From positions 11,501 to 75,500 of the forward strand of contig NZ_JAYGHA010000029.1 of NCBI RefSeq assembly GCF_034931405.1: 64,000 bases of DNA, in the 5' to 3' direction. The translations under genes were made by a program, and so were the position numbers. The stretch comes from RDYJ01 sp034931405. Its GTDB lineage: Bacteria; Cyanobacteriota; Cyanobacteriia; Cyanobacteriales; Nostocaceae. Shown here piece after piece: positions 32,960-41,621 of the stretch. Numbering within the stretch: position 1 is the stretch's first letter; the number at the start of each line of letters is the position of its first letter. Below the pieces are notes generated by a model. That model saw nothing but the letters and a program-made list of their open reading frames with translations. It had not been told where the DNA came from and searched no databases.

Positions 32960-33973
32960 ATGTCTGACCTTCCTTTCACTTTAGATCAGTTACGCATTCT
33001 CAAAGCGATCGCCGCAGAAGGGAGCTTCAAACGCGCCGCTGATAGTCTTTACGTCTCCCAACCAGCAGTTAGTTTACAGGTGCAAAATCTGGAACGCCAG
33101 CTGGATGTCCCCTTATTTGACAGGGGAGGAAGACGCGCTCAATTAACCGAAGCAGGGCATCTACTCCTGAGCTATGGTGAAAAAATTCTCAGTCTGTGTC
33201 AAGAAACCTGTCGCGCCATTGAGGATTTACAAAATCTCCAAGGTGGGACTTTAATTGTCGGGGCTTCTCAAACTACCGGCACATATCTTTTACCGCGCAT
33301 GATTGGGATGTTTCGACAAAAATATCCCGATGTGGCAGTACAATTACACGTCCACTCTACCCGTCGTACCGCTTGGAGTGTGGCTAATGGACAAGTTGAT
33401 TTAGCAATCATCGGTGGGGAAATTCCCGGTGAATTGGCAGAATCTTTGGACATTGTTCCTTACGCTGAAGATGAACTGGCGCTGATTTTACCTACATTCC
33501 ATCCCTTTGCCAAACTTGATACCATTCAAAAAGAAGACCTATATAAATTACAATTCATTGCTCTTGACTCCCAATCTACTATCCGCAAAGTCATTGATCA
33601 GGTCTTAGCACGCTGTGAAATTGATACCAGGCGGTTTAAATTTGAAATGGAACTAAATTCCATTGAAGCAATTAAAAATGCTGTGCAATCTGGTTTAGGG
33701 GCTGCCTTTGTCTCTACTTCTGCGATCGCTAAAGAATTACAAATGGGTGTGCTACACCGTACTCCCATAGAAGGTGTGGTTGTTAAACGCACACTATGGC
33801 TGATTGTCAATCCCAATCGTTATCGTTCCAAAGCCGCAGAAGCCTTTAGTCAGGAAATTTTACCCCAGTTTGCTACCCCTGGATGGGATGGAGATACGTT
33901 AAAATTATCGCAAAAGAATCTAGTGGTAACTACTTTGGATGTAGCAATATCCACATCTTCTGACTTAGACTAA
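32960..33973 (+). CDS. rbcR: LysR-type regulator of carbon assimilation (RbcR/PacR/Ycf30)
   Basis: LysR-family transcription factor of 337 residues. The N-terminal winged helix is at about 5-65 (FTLDQLRILKAIAAEGSFKR, AADSLYVSQPAVSLQVQNLE). The effector domain runs to about 300, with GTLIVGASQTTGTYLLPRMI and ESLDIVPYAEDELALILPTF. This is the RbcR/Ycf30 type that is near-universal in cyanobacteria. The Anabaena ortholog PacR (All3953) controls carbon assimilation and photosynthesis genes. From memory of the Nostoc PCC 7120 map, pacR, devH and the ndhF-ndhD pair lie close together, which fits this neighbourhood. Divergently transcribed from the NnrU gene. Confidence 0.9.
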   Translation: MSDLPFTLDQLRILKAIAAEGSFKRAADSLYVSQPAVSLQVQNLERQLDVPLFDRGGRRAQLTEAGHLLLSYGEKILSLCQETCRAIEDLQNLQGGTLIVGASQTTGTYLLPRMIGMFRQKYPDVAVQLHVHSTRRTAWSVANGQVDLAIIGGEIPGELAESLDIVPYAEDELALILPTFHPFAKLDTIQKEDLYKLQFIALDSQSTIRKVIDQVLARCEIDTRRFKFEMELNSIEAIKNAVQSGLGAAFVSTSAIAKELQMGVLHRTPIEGVVVKRTLWLIVNPNRYRSKAAEAFSQEILPQFATPGWDGDTLKLSQKNLVVTTLDVAISTSSDLD

Positions 33974-34082
33974 AATATTTTGTCAGTTGTAGGGGCGAAG
34001 CATTCGGAAAATAGTTTTTGGAAAAAACCGATAATTGATTGCTCTAATGCTTCTACCCTACGACTAATAACTAACATCCAAT

Positions 34083-35474
34083 ATGGAAGTATACTGCACT
34101 CGTCCCCACTGTCAGCGTCCACAAAACTACTTTAGTGATTTAGATGATACAAAAACACTAAAAACAGTAAAGCAAAAATACTGTACTAGCTGCGGTATGC
34201 CACTGATTTTGCGTGATCGATATTTACCAACTAAACTTTTAGGTCAGGGGGGATTTGGTGCTGCTTTTTTGACAATTGATCGTGATACACCTAAAATGCG
34301 TCAATGTGTAGTTAAGCAATTTCAACCAAGTGGCAATTTAACAGAAGAAGCTTTAGAAAAGGCCAGAATTCTCTTTACACAAGAAGCAGGTGTTTTAGAA
34401 GAAATAGGTAATGAACATCCGCAAATACCTAATTTATTTGCTTTCTTTCCGGTCACAGTTCAAAGTTTACAATCAGAACAACAAGACCAGTTTTTTTATT
34501 TAGTCCAAGAATATATTGATGGACAAACTCTAGAAGAAGAATTAATCCAAGAGGGAAAATTTTCGGAAATAGGAGTGACACAAATACTCACAGAAATTCT
34601 GCCAGTTCTCCAGTTTATCCATGACAAAGGTATTATTCACCGAGATATTAAACCCTCTAATATCATGCGTCGTCGAGATGGTAGACTATTTTTGCTAGAT
34701 TTTGGTGCAGTTAAGTTAATTACTAATGCGCCCTCTGGTTCTGTTTCTTCCACGGGAATTTATTCTATGGGATTTGCACCCCCAGAACAAATGTCAGGAA
34801 GTCAAGTTTTTCCATCTACAGATTTATATGCTTTAGCTGTTACTGTAATTACTTTACTAACAGGTCAGGAAGCCAGTAAACTTTTTGATGCCTACACAAA
34901 CGAGTGGAAATGGCGAACACAAGCCACTGTTAATGATCAACTAGCTAATATTTTAGACAAAATGCTGCTCCCAGCAGCCAATCAACGCTTTCAGTCAGCA
35001 GCAGAGGCGCTAGAAGCCTTTTTTCACCCTTCTTCTTCTCCCACAGTTTTACCTACCGCACAACCGCAACCAATACAACCGCAACCAATACAACCACCAC
35101 CACCAAAACCAATTCCATTACAACCAGCGTTTTCTACATGGGAATTATTAGCTGGTGCGGCTTTTAGCGGATTTGAGGGAGCATTAATAGCGATCGCCCT
35201 TTTCAGTTTACTCAAAAACCCTATTATTACTTTGGCTATTTCTGTGGTAATTTTGAGTGGTCTAATTTTTGCTCAAACCAAACGCTGGTTAGAAAAATTT
35301 GACTTATTAATTATCCCCACAATTAGTTTTTCAATTATATTTATAATCCCTTTTTTAAGAAGTGGTATTGTCATGCAGCAAGTGCTTATTTTTGCAGTTA
35401 CTTCTGCCTTAATTGCCATTGCAGTCACAACTATATTTCGTCTGATTTATAAATTGATATCTTCAATGATTTAA
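34083..35474 (+). CDS. Membrane-anchored serine/threonine protein kinase
   Basis: Hanks-type kinase of 463 residues. N-terminal Cys pairs (Cys5/Cys10 and Cys36/Cys39 in YCTSCGMPL) form a zinc ribbon. Kinase domain about 48-320: LGQGGFGAAFLTIDR, VVKQF (Lys), HRDIKPSNIMRRRDGRLFLL, DFGAVKL and APPEQ. A Pro/Gln-rich linker (about 322-343) leads to four or so C-terminal membrane helices (ALIAIALFSLLKNPIITLAI and LLIIPTISFSIIFIIPFLRS). Thirty-one bp separate it from a PstS-like protein gene on the same strand, so the two are probably cotranscribed. The kinase may sense or act with that protein at the membrane. Substrate unknown. Confidence 0.88.
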   Translation: MEVYCTRPHCQRPQNYFSDLDDTKTLKTVKQKYCTSCGMPLILRDRYLPTKLLGQGGFGAAFLTIDRDTPKMRQCVVKQFQPSGNLTEEALEKARILFTQEAGVLEEIGNEHPQIPNLFAFFPVTVQSLQSEQQDQFFYLVQEYIDGQTLEEELIQEGKFSEIGVTQILTEILPVLQFIHDKGIIHRDIKPSNIMRRRDGRLFLLDFGAVKLITNAPSGSVSSTGIYSMGFAPPEQMSGSQVFPSTDLYALAVTVITLLTGQEASKLFDAYTNEWKWRTQATVNDQLANILDKMLLPAANQRFQSAAEALEAFFHPSSSPTVLPTAQPQPIQPQPIQPPPPKPIPLQPAFSTWELLAGAAFSGFEGALIAIALFSLLKNPIITLAISVVILSGLIFAQTKRWLEKFDLLIIPTISFSIIFIIPFLRSGIVMQQVLIFAVTSALIAIAVTTIFRLIYKLISSMI

Positions 35475-35505
35475 CAAGCCTTCAGTAAAAGTGAAAAGTT
35501 GATTT

Positions 35506-36576
35506 ATGTCTCAAAAAAAAGAAACTTTGGTAATTTTATTGTCTCTGATTACTACTATTACTTTAATTTTTGGAGGACTATGGTTTTTAATGGAACGTTG
35601 GGCAAACATTAATAAAACTCAAGTTAGTAATACACCTACTTCTAGTAATTCTAATTCTGGCAATCCCAGTAATTTAAGTATTTCTAACGACTCTCCAAAT
35701 AATAATTGTAATGTACCCAATTTACCACAGGGAATATTTAATTACGGTGGCAGTACAACTTGGGCACCAATTAGAAAAGATGTCGATTCTGTATTATTAA
35801 ACATTTGCCCTCAGTTTGCTTTACGTTACACTCAACCCATCAATGACAAACCGGGTTCAGGAACAGGAATTACAATGTTGATAAATAATCAACTAGCTTT
35901 TTCTCAATCTTCTCGCTCAATTAAAGCCGAAGAAAATGTAAAAGCTCAACAAAAAGGATTTAGTCTCAAAGAAATTTCTGTGGCAATTGATGGCATAGTG
36001 ATCGCTGTTAACCCCCAACTCAATATCCCTGGTTTAACAGTTGATCAAATCAAAGATATTTACACAGGCAAAATTACCAACTGGAAAGATGTAGGTGGTG
36101 TAAATTTACCTATTCAAGCCCTATCTCGTACTCAAGAATCTGGTGGTACAGTAGAATTCTTTGTAGAAAATGTCCTCAATAAAGAAAACTTTGGCAACAA
36201 TGTTATTTACATGGGGACAACAACAGAAGCCATCAGAAAAATAGCCACAACACCAGGAGGAATTTATTACGCTTCTGCTCCAGAAATTGTCCCCCAATGT
36301 ACTATTAAATCCTTACCAGTAGGGCGTAAAAAAGGAGAATTTATAGCACCATATCAACAACCTTCTGTACCGAAATCCGAATGCCCCAGCAAGCGTAATC
36401 AGTTGAATGTCGAAGATTTACGCAATGGCAATTATCCCATTACTCGCAATTTATTTGTGATTGTCAAACAAAATAGTCAAACAGATCAACAGGCAGGAGA
36501 AGCTTATGCAAATTGGTTATTAACATCTCCAGGTCAAGAATTGATTGAAAAAGCAGGATTCATTAGAATTAAATAG
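35506..36576 (+). CDS. Membrane-anchored PstS-like substrate-binding protein
   Basis: Phosphate-binding-protein family (PBP2, PstS-like) of 356 residues. A single N-terminal helix (VILLSLITTITLIFGGLWFL) anchors it, and a Ser/Asn-rich linker (about 40-65) precedes the binding domain. The binding domain has NYGGSTTWAPIRKDVDSVLL, KPGSGTGITMLINNQLAFSQ, VAIDGIVIAVNPQLNIPGLT, VDQIKDIYTGKITNWKDVGG and SRTQESGGTVEFFVENVL. These are family ligand-loop motifs (normally SGT for phosphate; ESGGT here). No permease or ATPase genes are adjacent, so it may be a sensor. It is paired with the kinase upstream. A decayed homolog is at 37424-38036. Confidence 0.88.
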   Translation: MSQKKETLVILLSLITTITLIFGGLWFLMERWANINKTQVSNTPTSSNSNSGNPSNLSISNDSPNNNCNVPNLPQGIFNYGGSTTWAPIRKDVDSVLLNICPQFALRYTQPINDKPGSGTGITMLINNQLAFSQSSRSIKAEENVKAQQKGFSLKEISVAIDGIVIAVNPQLNIPGLTVDQIKDIYTGKITNWKDVGGVNLPIQALSRTQESGGTVEFFVENVLNKENFGNNVIYMGTTTEAIRKIATTPGGIYYASAPEIVPQCTIKSLPVGRKKGEFIAPYQQPSVPKSECPSKRNQLNVEDLRNGNYPITRNLFVIVKQNSQTDQQAGEAYANWLLTSPGQELIEKAGFIRIK

Positions 36577-36619
36577 TTTATTAAATAGTTTAGTTAATCA
36601 CACCGTACTCAAAACAATC

Positions 36620-37207
36620 ATGGAAAAACCAGCTAATTCTCAATATCCAATTCATCCCTTATTGAAACAACGTTGGAGTCCTTTAGCATTTTCAAATAAA
36701 CCCATTGCCGCAGAAACGGTTTACAGTTTATTAGAAGCTGCTCGTTGGACAGCATCTTGTTTTAATGAACAACCTTGGCACTTTATTGTTGCTACTCAGG
36801 AAAACCCAGAAGAATTTAGCAAGTTACTAAGTTGTTTAGTCGAAGCAAATCAAGTATGGGCGAAAAATGCCCCGGTGCTGATGATATCCGTAGTCAAGCT
36901 TAATTTTGAGAAAAATGGCAATCCAAACCGTCATGCTTTTTATGATGTGGGAGCAGCAGTTTGTAGTCTGACTACTCAGGCTACCTCCTTGGGTTTATAT
37001 GTTCACCAAATGGCAGGATTTGACGTAGATAAGACACGAGAAATATACAACATTCCACAGGGGTATGAACCAATAACAGCGATCGCCATCGGTTATCCAG
37101 GTGATCCCCAAACCTTACCTGAACAATACCAACAGCGCGAATTTGCACCACGCCAACGCAAACCACAAGCAAGTTTTGTATTTACTGGCAATTGGGAAAA
37201 AAGTTAA
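36620..37207 (+). CDS. Nitroreductase family protein
   Basis: FMN-dependent oxidoreductase of the nitroreductase family, about 195 residues from the ATG at 36620. Landmarks: LLKQRWSPLAFSNKPIAAET, LLEAARWTASCFNEQPWHFI (FMN loop; the Ser-Cys-Phe-Asn-Glu-Gln-Pro-Trp pattern is common), WAKNAPVLMISV and GAAVCSLTTQATSLGLYVHQ. NPNRHAFYDVGAAV is the Cys-free dimer contact. An upstream in-frame ATG at 36545 overlaps the PstS-like gene and is unlikely. The physiological substrate is unknown. It is separated by 43 bp from the kinase/PstS-like genes and could be in the same operon. Confidence 0.85.
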   Translation: MEKPANSQYPIHPLLKQRWSPLAFSNKPIAAETVYSLLEAARWTASCFNEQPWHFIVATQENPEEFSKLLSCLVEANQVWAKNAPVLMISVVKLNFEKNGNPNRHAFYDVGAAVCSLTTQATSLGLYVHQMAGFDVDKTREIYNIPQGYEPITAIAIGYPGDPQTLPEQYQQREFAPRQRKPQASFVFTGNWEKS

Positions 37208-37212
37208 AAGAA

Positions 37213-37243
37213 TGCAGAATTTAGAATTTAGAATTTAGAATTA
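37213..37243. repeat. Heptameric tandem repeat
   Basis: Four units of the aatttag type (agaatttagaatttagaatt) just after the nitroreductase stop. Confidence 0.8.
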
Positions 37244-37278
37244 CGTTTTGCAACGGGGATTTTACCCCGACGCAAAAC

Positions 37279-37300
37279 CCCCTGCTTCTATAAGCAGGGG
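37279..37300. repeat. Palindrome cccctgctt-ctat-aagcagggg
   Basis: Perfect 9-bp stem-loop in the non-coding DNA after the nitroreductase. Preceded by a second hairpin, cggggattttaccccg. Could terminate the operon or be a dispersed palindrome. Confidence 0.6.
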
Positions 37301-37423
37301 ACTTTAACACCCAAAGTTGATAACAAAAAAATTAACATCAAGCCGCGCTCCTGACTCCTAACTCCTGCCTACTTTTATGAGAATGTGTGCGAAAAAAATT
37401 AATACTTACTAATAATCAATATA

Positions 37424-38036
37424 GGCAAGATCCAGAATTGGAACCAGTTCGATGGCCCCAATTTGTCGATCAAGCCGTATTCTCGTCGTATCAGTGATGG
37501 CGGCACAGTTCAACTTTTTGTCCAAGACATTTTGGGCGGTCAAGCTTTCAACCCTTACCTTTGGGACGAACGGCAAGGTGTACATTGCTCCTGATCACGA
37601 ACCATTTATTTTCCCTAATTAGGGTTTGCTGAGAAAGTCTTTCCGTGAGGGCAGGGAACAGGGAACAGGGAACAGGGAACAGTTTCAAGAGTTGGATGGG
37701 AGCGATTTTTCCTTTGAGTAGCAATTAAATGCAAGGTTTTTAAGTTTCCACCTCGTAAAAGCTTGCACTTTTTTTTACTTGAAAACGGCTTAAACCCTTT
37801 ACCCGTAATCTTTTCATGTTTATTCAGCAAGCCCTAATTAATGTCCTGGTAAACGTAACTAATTGAACATTAAGGCTTTTCAATCAGGAAAATACCCGAT
37901 TACCCGAAATCTGTTTGTGGTGGTCAAACAGATTGGTCAAACTGAGGAGCAAGCCAGTGTGGCTGATGCTAACTTACTGCTAACAGAGCAGGTACAGGAA
38001 CTAAGGACCCAGACTGGGTTTGTTAAAATCCGCTGA
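37424..38036 (+). pseudogene. Decayed PstS-like binding protein gene split by a MITE
   Basis: Two pieces of a PBP2/PstS-like gene on the plus strand. Piece 1 (37424-37618): GKIQNWNQFDGPNLSIKPYS then GGTVQLFVQDILGGQAFN, a frameshift, and TFGTNGKVYIAPDHEP. Piece 2 (about 37866-38036): NIKAFQSGKYPITRNLFVVV, then KQIGQTEEQASVADANLLLT and FVKIR, TGA. These match the functional protein at 35506-36576 (GKITNWKDVGGVNL, GGTVEFFVENVL, NGNYPITRNLFVIVKQ, WLLTSPGQELIEKAGFIRIK). The first half of the gene is gone. A 219-bp inverted-repeat element interrupts the middle. Confidence 0.75.
37619..37837. mobile_element. MITE-like element inserted in PstS-like pseudogene, 219 bp
   Basis: Terminal inverted repeats ttagggtttgctga and tcagcaagccctaa (13 of 14 match), both within a taa/tta context. 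Inside are tandem aacaggg units (37656-37682). It interrupts a decayed PstS-like gene. The minus strand of the element has a 71-codon open frame, which I regard as non-coding. Confidence 0.7.
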
Positions 38037-38108
38037 CACCTGCTAGTCATAACTTGGAAAATACCAAAAACCAACTTACACATTTCACAGTGGCTTTGTG
38101 AGTGTGTT

Positions 38109-38858
38109 TTAATTGGCTCTGTTAATTGACTCTGCTGGCAAGCAAATCAAATTATCCCCTTGGGTAAGAATCAGTCCACGTTGGCGCAATTTACCCATCA
38201 AGCGGGTAACGGTGACGCGAGTAGAACCAATGGCGCTACCAATTTGGGCATGAGTAAGAGGGAAGGGCAGGCAATAGCCGCGAATTACATCGGGATCGGT
38301 TTCGCTCATTGACGGCTCTCCATACTCCTCAATCAACAAGGTGAGAAATCCTAGAAGTCGGTCAATTGTGCGTCTTTGTCCCAAAGCACTGAGCCACAAA
38401 AGCTTGCGCTGATGTTGATATCTAAAAGCATCCATTACTTCACGACGGAAGTGAGGCCAGTTATCCAAATCATGCCAGTACATCCATAGCACCGCAGTTT
38501 GGTCAACATGAGCGTAGGCTTGGAGTGTAAACGGGGACTGAGCGACAATTTCAAATGGCTGTCCTGCTCCCACAAAACCCAAAAAGGCTTCTTCAGGGGT
38601 TCTGTTGATGCGTCGAGATGTTAGCTGGCTGGCAGTAGCACTTACCTGGGCTGTTCCTACCATGCGGATTGCACCTCGCTGCACTAAATATAGCAATCCG
38701 GGTCTGGCGGGAATGCGCTCATCTTTGCTGAAGGTGCGGCAGCGGTAGTGTTCTTGAGCCCAATCAAGAATTCGTTGCCAAGTTAAGAAAGGCCGTGATG
38801 CCTCGGAAAAGGAGGATTGAGATTGCATAGGTAACAAAGAGCGTTCGGCTGAAGACAA
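38109..38858 (-). CDS. devH: Crp/Fnr family transcriptional regulator, DevH-like
   Basis: Crp-family regulator of 249 residues. The N-terminal cyclic-nucleotide-binding fold, about 27-145 (TFSKDERIPARPGLLYLVQR, then GAIRMVGTAQVS), lacks an obvious cAMP-binding loop. The C-terminal helix-turn-helix is near 205-235 (LTHAQIGSAIGSTRVTVTRL MGKLRQRGLI), whose recognition helix is nearly that of NtcA (AIGSTRVTVTRLLGDLRE). It is not NtcA; the rest differs. In Nostoc PCC 7120 the regulator DevH, needed for heterocyst glycolipid layer formation, sits close to pacR and ndhF-ndhD as I recall, which supports this assignment. The symbol is inferred from synteny and motif, not a search. Confidence 0.65.
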   Translation of the reverse strand: MSSAERSLLPMQSQSSFSEASRPFLTWQRILDWAQEHYRCRTFSKDERIPARPGLLYLVQRGAIRMVGTAQVSATASQLTSRRINRTPEEAFLGFVGAGQPFEIVAQSPFTLQAYAHVDQTAVLWMYWHDLDNWPHFRREVMDAFRYQHQRKLLWLSALGQRRTIDRLLGFLTLLIEEYGEPSMSETDPDVIRGYCLPFPLTHAQIGSAIGSTRVTVTRLMGKLRQRGLILTQGDNLICLPAESINRAN

Positions 38859-39202
38859 AGACTAAATAAAAAGGTGCAAGGAGTGTCTTTGTGTTAACAG
38901 GGTAGGCTTAACGCCCTACAGCGTCAGCCATCCAAAGTGTAGAAAGCAAATATTGCCCTCTACTCTTTTGTTATACTTCTTACTGTACAATGAGGGTAGT
39001 AAAGTTTACTAATTATTCATCGATTATTCATGAAATTTTATCCTACTCTCATTTTTCTTTACTTAGACTAAACTTCTATCTAAAGGTGGATGGAACAGGA
39101 TAAAATCGTGATAACCGTAAAAGTTTCCTAAATAACTACGTGCATCATTGGCTACTTTTTAAGAAGTATACCTCAATTAAACTTTTAGTATATATCCATT
39201 TA
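38859..39202. other. Divergent promoter region of devH-like gene and DALR gene
   Basis: 344 bp with no ORF that I accept. It should carry the promoters of the minus-strand regulator and the plus-strand DALR gene. I looked for GTA-N8-TAC (NtcA box) and did not find a convincing match. Confidence 0.5.
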
Positions 39203-40024
39203 ATGAATTTCCTCAGTGTTTCTACCAATGATGAGAAAATTCTATGGATAAAAAAGGGGAAAGTGCCTCTATACCAAGATACAGATAGTCAAAAAATTTT
39301 ATATATCTCTAGTGTAGTTTTGCAAATTTCCGCATCTGATCATTCTAATGTGCATGATATCGCCGGGCAAATAGCTGCTCATTTTTCAGCAACTTACGGC
39401 GAAATTTTGAGCGTTAAAATTGTTTCTCCAGCTTGGATTCATCTAGAACTAACTGATCCTGCTTTAGCGGATTGGTTACACTGTCTGACAACCACAGGAA
39501 CAAGATTAGAGGAAACTGGGGAAATAAATCAAGTCAAAAATCAAAAGTCAACAGTCAAAATTAGGAAACAGGGAAGTAGTAAATCTTTCTTGACAATTCA
39601 ATATGCTCACGCCCGCTGCTGTTCATTATTGAGATTAGCTGATCGTGAGGGATTGATTCAACTTCTAGATAGTAGTACTGCAGTTCTAGGTTTGCGGTCT
39701 GCTCAACCTATACCTTGGCTGGACTGTAATCAAAAACTACGTCTTCATCAACCAGATGAGGTTCGTCTGATTCACCAACTAGTAAAAATGGTAGACGATT
39801 TGGTATTTACTGATTCTAACAGTTCAGTTAACTGGGAAACAGCAGCACTGAAATTGAGCGCAGCTTTTGACAACTTCTGGTGTAACTGTCGAATCTGGGG
39901 GGAAGTGAAAATTAATTCATGGGAATTGGCACAGGCTAGACTGGGATTGCTGATAGCTACTCAGTTGGTATTAAGGTCGGTTTTAGAAACGAAATTAGGG
40001 GTTTTTGCGCCTCTGGAGTTATGA
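39203..40024 (+). CDS. DALR anticodon-binding domain protein (ArgS-related)
   Basis: Cyanobacterial stand-alone protein of 273 residues from the ATG at 39203. The last 120 residues resemble the DALR helical domain of arginyl-tRNA synthetase: QYAHARCCSLLRLADREGLI and RLHQPDEVRLIHQLVKMVDD, then WELAQARLGLLIATQLVLRS plus VLETKLGVFAPLEL. The N-terminal half has SNVHDIAGQIAAHFSATYGE, similar to the ArgS N-terminal (Add-1-like) domain. No catalytic synthetase domain is present. So it may bind tRNA or have lost synthetase function; the role is unknown. An ATG at 39140 would add 21 residues and is not favoured. Confidence 0.8.
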   Translation: MNFLSVSTNDEKILWIKKGKVPLYQDTDSQKILYISSVVLQISASDHSNVHDIAGQIAAHFSATYGEILSVKIVSPAWIHLELTDPALADWLHCLTTTGTRLEETGEINQVKNQKSTVKIRKQGSSKSFLTIQYAHARCCSLLRLADREGLIQLLDSSTAVLGLRSAQPIPWLDCNQKLRLHQPDEVRLIHQLVKMVDDLVFTDSNSSVNWETAALKLSAAFDNFWCNCRIWGEVKINSWELAQARLGLLIATQLVLRSVLETKLGVFAPLEL

Positions 40025-40126
40025 TTAAGTTGTTTTTATCCAGGGGAAGTGAGAAAATATGACTGTGGCTATTGACGCAGTTAATATCCTGGGTTATATT
40101 ATCTGATGTGTGAGGAGCGAACCAGC

Positions 40127-40168
40127 AAGGACACCGAGACGAAACACGGCCAGTCGTCGGTGTCCTTT
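40127..40168 (+). terminator. Strong stem-loop, possible terminator of DALR gene
   Basis: aaggacaccga ... tcggtgtccttt, an 11-bp perfect stem with a 19-nt loop followed by ttt. It lies about 105 bp after the DALR stop and could act in either direction. Confidence 0.6.
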
Positions 40169-40190
40169 CTGATGTCTAGAATTTGTTTAA

Positions 40191-40350
40191 ATTGACATAC
40201 TTCCCGCCCTAAAAGTGCGGGGATTCTGGGTTCAAACAACAGTTGCAGGTATAGCCCGTCTTACACTATCTCGCCCAACAGACAATGCCCTGCCTGTTTG
40301 TACTATTCTATCAAAAAATCGCCCTAGAAGGGCGAGGAACCTCAAACCCA
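40191..40350. mobile_element. IS200/IS605-like remnant (palindrome-ended, no transposase)
   Basis: The left part, attgacatacttcccgccct then aaaagtgcggggattctggg, and the right part, tcgccctagaagggcgagga then acctcaaaccca, are the type of sub-terminal hairpin ends seen in cyanobacterial IS200/IS605 and TnpB elements. Stem 1 is cccgc...gcggg and stem 2 is tcgccct/agggcga. The 160-bp span contains no transposase or TnpB gene, so it is a non-autonomous or decayed copy. Confidence 0.55.
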
Positions 40351-40358
40351 TGTTTTTG

Positions 40359-41210
40359 TTAAAGTAAAAATTTTTCTATGGCGATCGCTACTCCATCATG
40401 TTCTACACTGGGGGCTACCCAATTAGCGATCGCCTGTACTGGTTCTGGTGCGCTACCCATAGCCACACCAATACCTGCATAATCTAGCATTTCCACATCA
40501 TTGAAGTTATCCCCAATAGTCATGACGTTATCGCTGGTTAATCCCAGCAATTCTTCGGCTAGGTAACTAACCGCAGTTCCTTTGTTAACATACGGATTAG
40601 CAGCTTCCAGGAAGGTGGCAACAGATGTTGTCATATACAGTTCGGATGGTGTGTATTGAAGGCGTAAACTACCCATAAGTTTTTGAATTAAATTCGCATC
40701 GTCGCACAAAGCTAGAATTTTAGTGGGTTGTTCATTAGTTAAGACTTGACGCAAATCACCAATAGGAATAGGTGTAACACCGCAGCGGATTCCATAACTT
40801 TCGGTTTCTGTGGTGATTTCCCGCACGTAAAGCTGATCATTGATGTAAAAATGGACAGAGAGTAAAGAACGTAATTCTGGCTGTTCAAAATAATCTAGTA
40901 GTTGATGGGTAATTTCTCTAGATACAGCTAAATGACGATGAATTTTTTGGTTCTTTGGATCTTGAATCCACGCTCCCTGATAGGCTACCAATGGTAGAGT
41001 AGACTTAATATCTTGATGAAATCGCCAAGCTGAACAATACATTCTCCCCGTGGCTATAGCTACTTTGATACCTTTGGCTTGGACTGCTGCAATAGCTTGC
41101 TTGACAGTTTCACTCACTTGGTTGTCATGTCCGGCAATAGTACCATCTATATCTAGTACCAGTAGCTTAATATCTTTTTGATCTTCTGTGTGATTGTTGA
41201 TAGATGCCAT
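40359..41210 (-). CDS. Cof-type HAD-IIB family phosphatase
   Basis: Haloacid-dehalogenase hydrolase of subclass IIB (Cof type), about 283 residues. Motif I LLVLDIDGTIAGHDN (nucleophile and acid Asp), motif II AIATGRMYCS, motif III around Lys in NKGTAVSYLAEELLGL, motif IV MTIGDNFNDVEMLDYAGIGV, then AMGSAPEPVQ. The family dephosphorylates sugar phosphates, PLP or other small substrates; this target is unknown. I favour the ATG at 41210 (MASINNHTEDQ), because homologs start a few residues before motif I. ATG codons at 41234 and 41294 are alternatives. Confidence 0.85.
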   Translation of the reverse strand: MASINNHTEDQKDIKLLVLDIDGTIAGHDNQVSETVKQAIAAVQAKGIKVAIATGRMYCSAWRFHQDIKSTLPLVAYQGAWIQDPKNQKIHRHLAVSREITHQLLDYFEQPELRSLLSVHFYINDQLYVREITTETESYGIRCGVTPIPIGDLRQVLTNEQPTKILALCDDANLIQKLMGSLRLQYTPSELYMTTSVATFLEAANPYVNKGTAVSYLAEELLGLTSDNVMTIGDNFNDVEMLDYAGIGVAMGSAPEPVQAIANWVAPSVEHDGVAIAIEKFLL

Positions 41211-41621
41211 AAGGTCAGTAGATGCTGTGTGCATAAATTCCCAGCTTTGAAGTCCCAGTAAGAGAGTAACAGGGTTCAAGTCAATGAAGCACAAGATTTA
41301 TTGACCAAACCAGACCGCACTGTTAATCGCTGCTCCCTGTTCTTCTTGTTGTTTGTCTCATCTACACAGGAAAAACATATTTGACTATATATGATTTTCT
41401 GCGTAAATTCACTTGAAACCTATCATGCGCGGTAGTAATCTGTGTTCATGTCCAATTTACTAGGATTGAACAATTTTAAAGTTTCTGTAAATCTCATATT
41501 TCAGTGTAGACAAGGCTTTAAAGATAGATATATATATAAATCATCTCAGCAATTTCAGTTAAGCAAGCTTACTGAATATTCAGAGCAATAAATAAATACA
41601 TTCAATCAAGAGCAAATTACC
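41211..41621. other. Intergenic region between HAD and exosortase-substrate genes
   Basis: Divergent promoter region. No ORF other than the possible N-terminal extension of the HAD gene up to 41294. An AT run (agatagatatatatataaat, 41522-41541) and a caagc-containing stretch precede the plus-strand gene. No riboswitch is evident. Confidence 0.45.

Noticed and set aside
37615..37830. 71-codon open frame on the minus strand
   Set aside because: It lies entirely inside the MITE inserted in the PstS-like pseudogene and is composed partly of tandem gggaacag repeats.
38109..38858. Call as NtcA because the recognition helix matches
   Set aside because: Only the helix-turn-helix resembles NtcA; the N-terminal domain, length and the C-terminus are different.
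40100..40125. Minus-strand ctcctcacacatc resembling the core of the Yfr1 small RNA
   Set aside because: The flanking hairpin and terminator do not have Yfr1's order, and Yfr1 is usually found elsewhere (near guaB-trxA as I recall). Probably chance.
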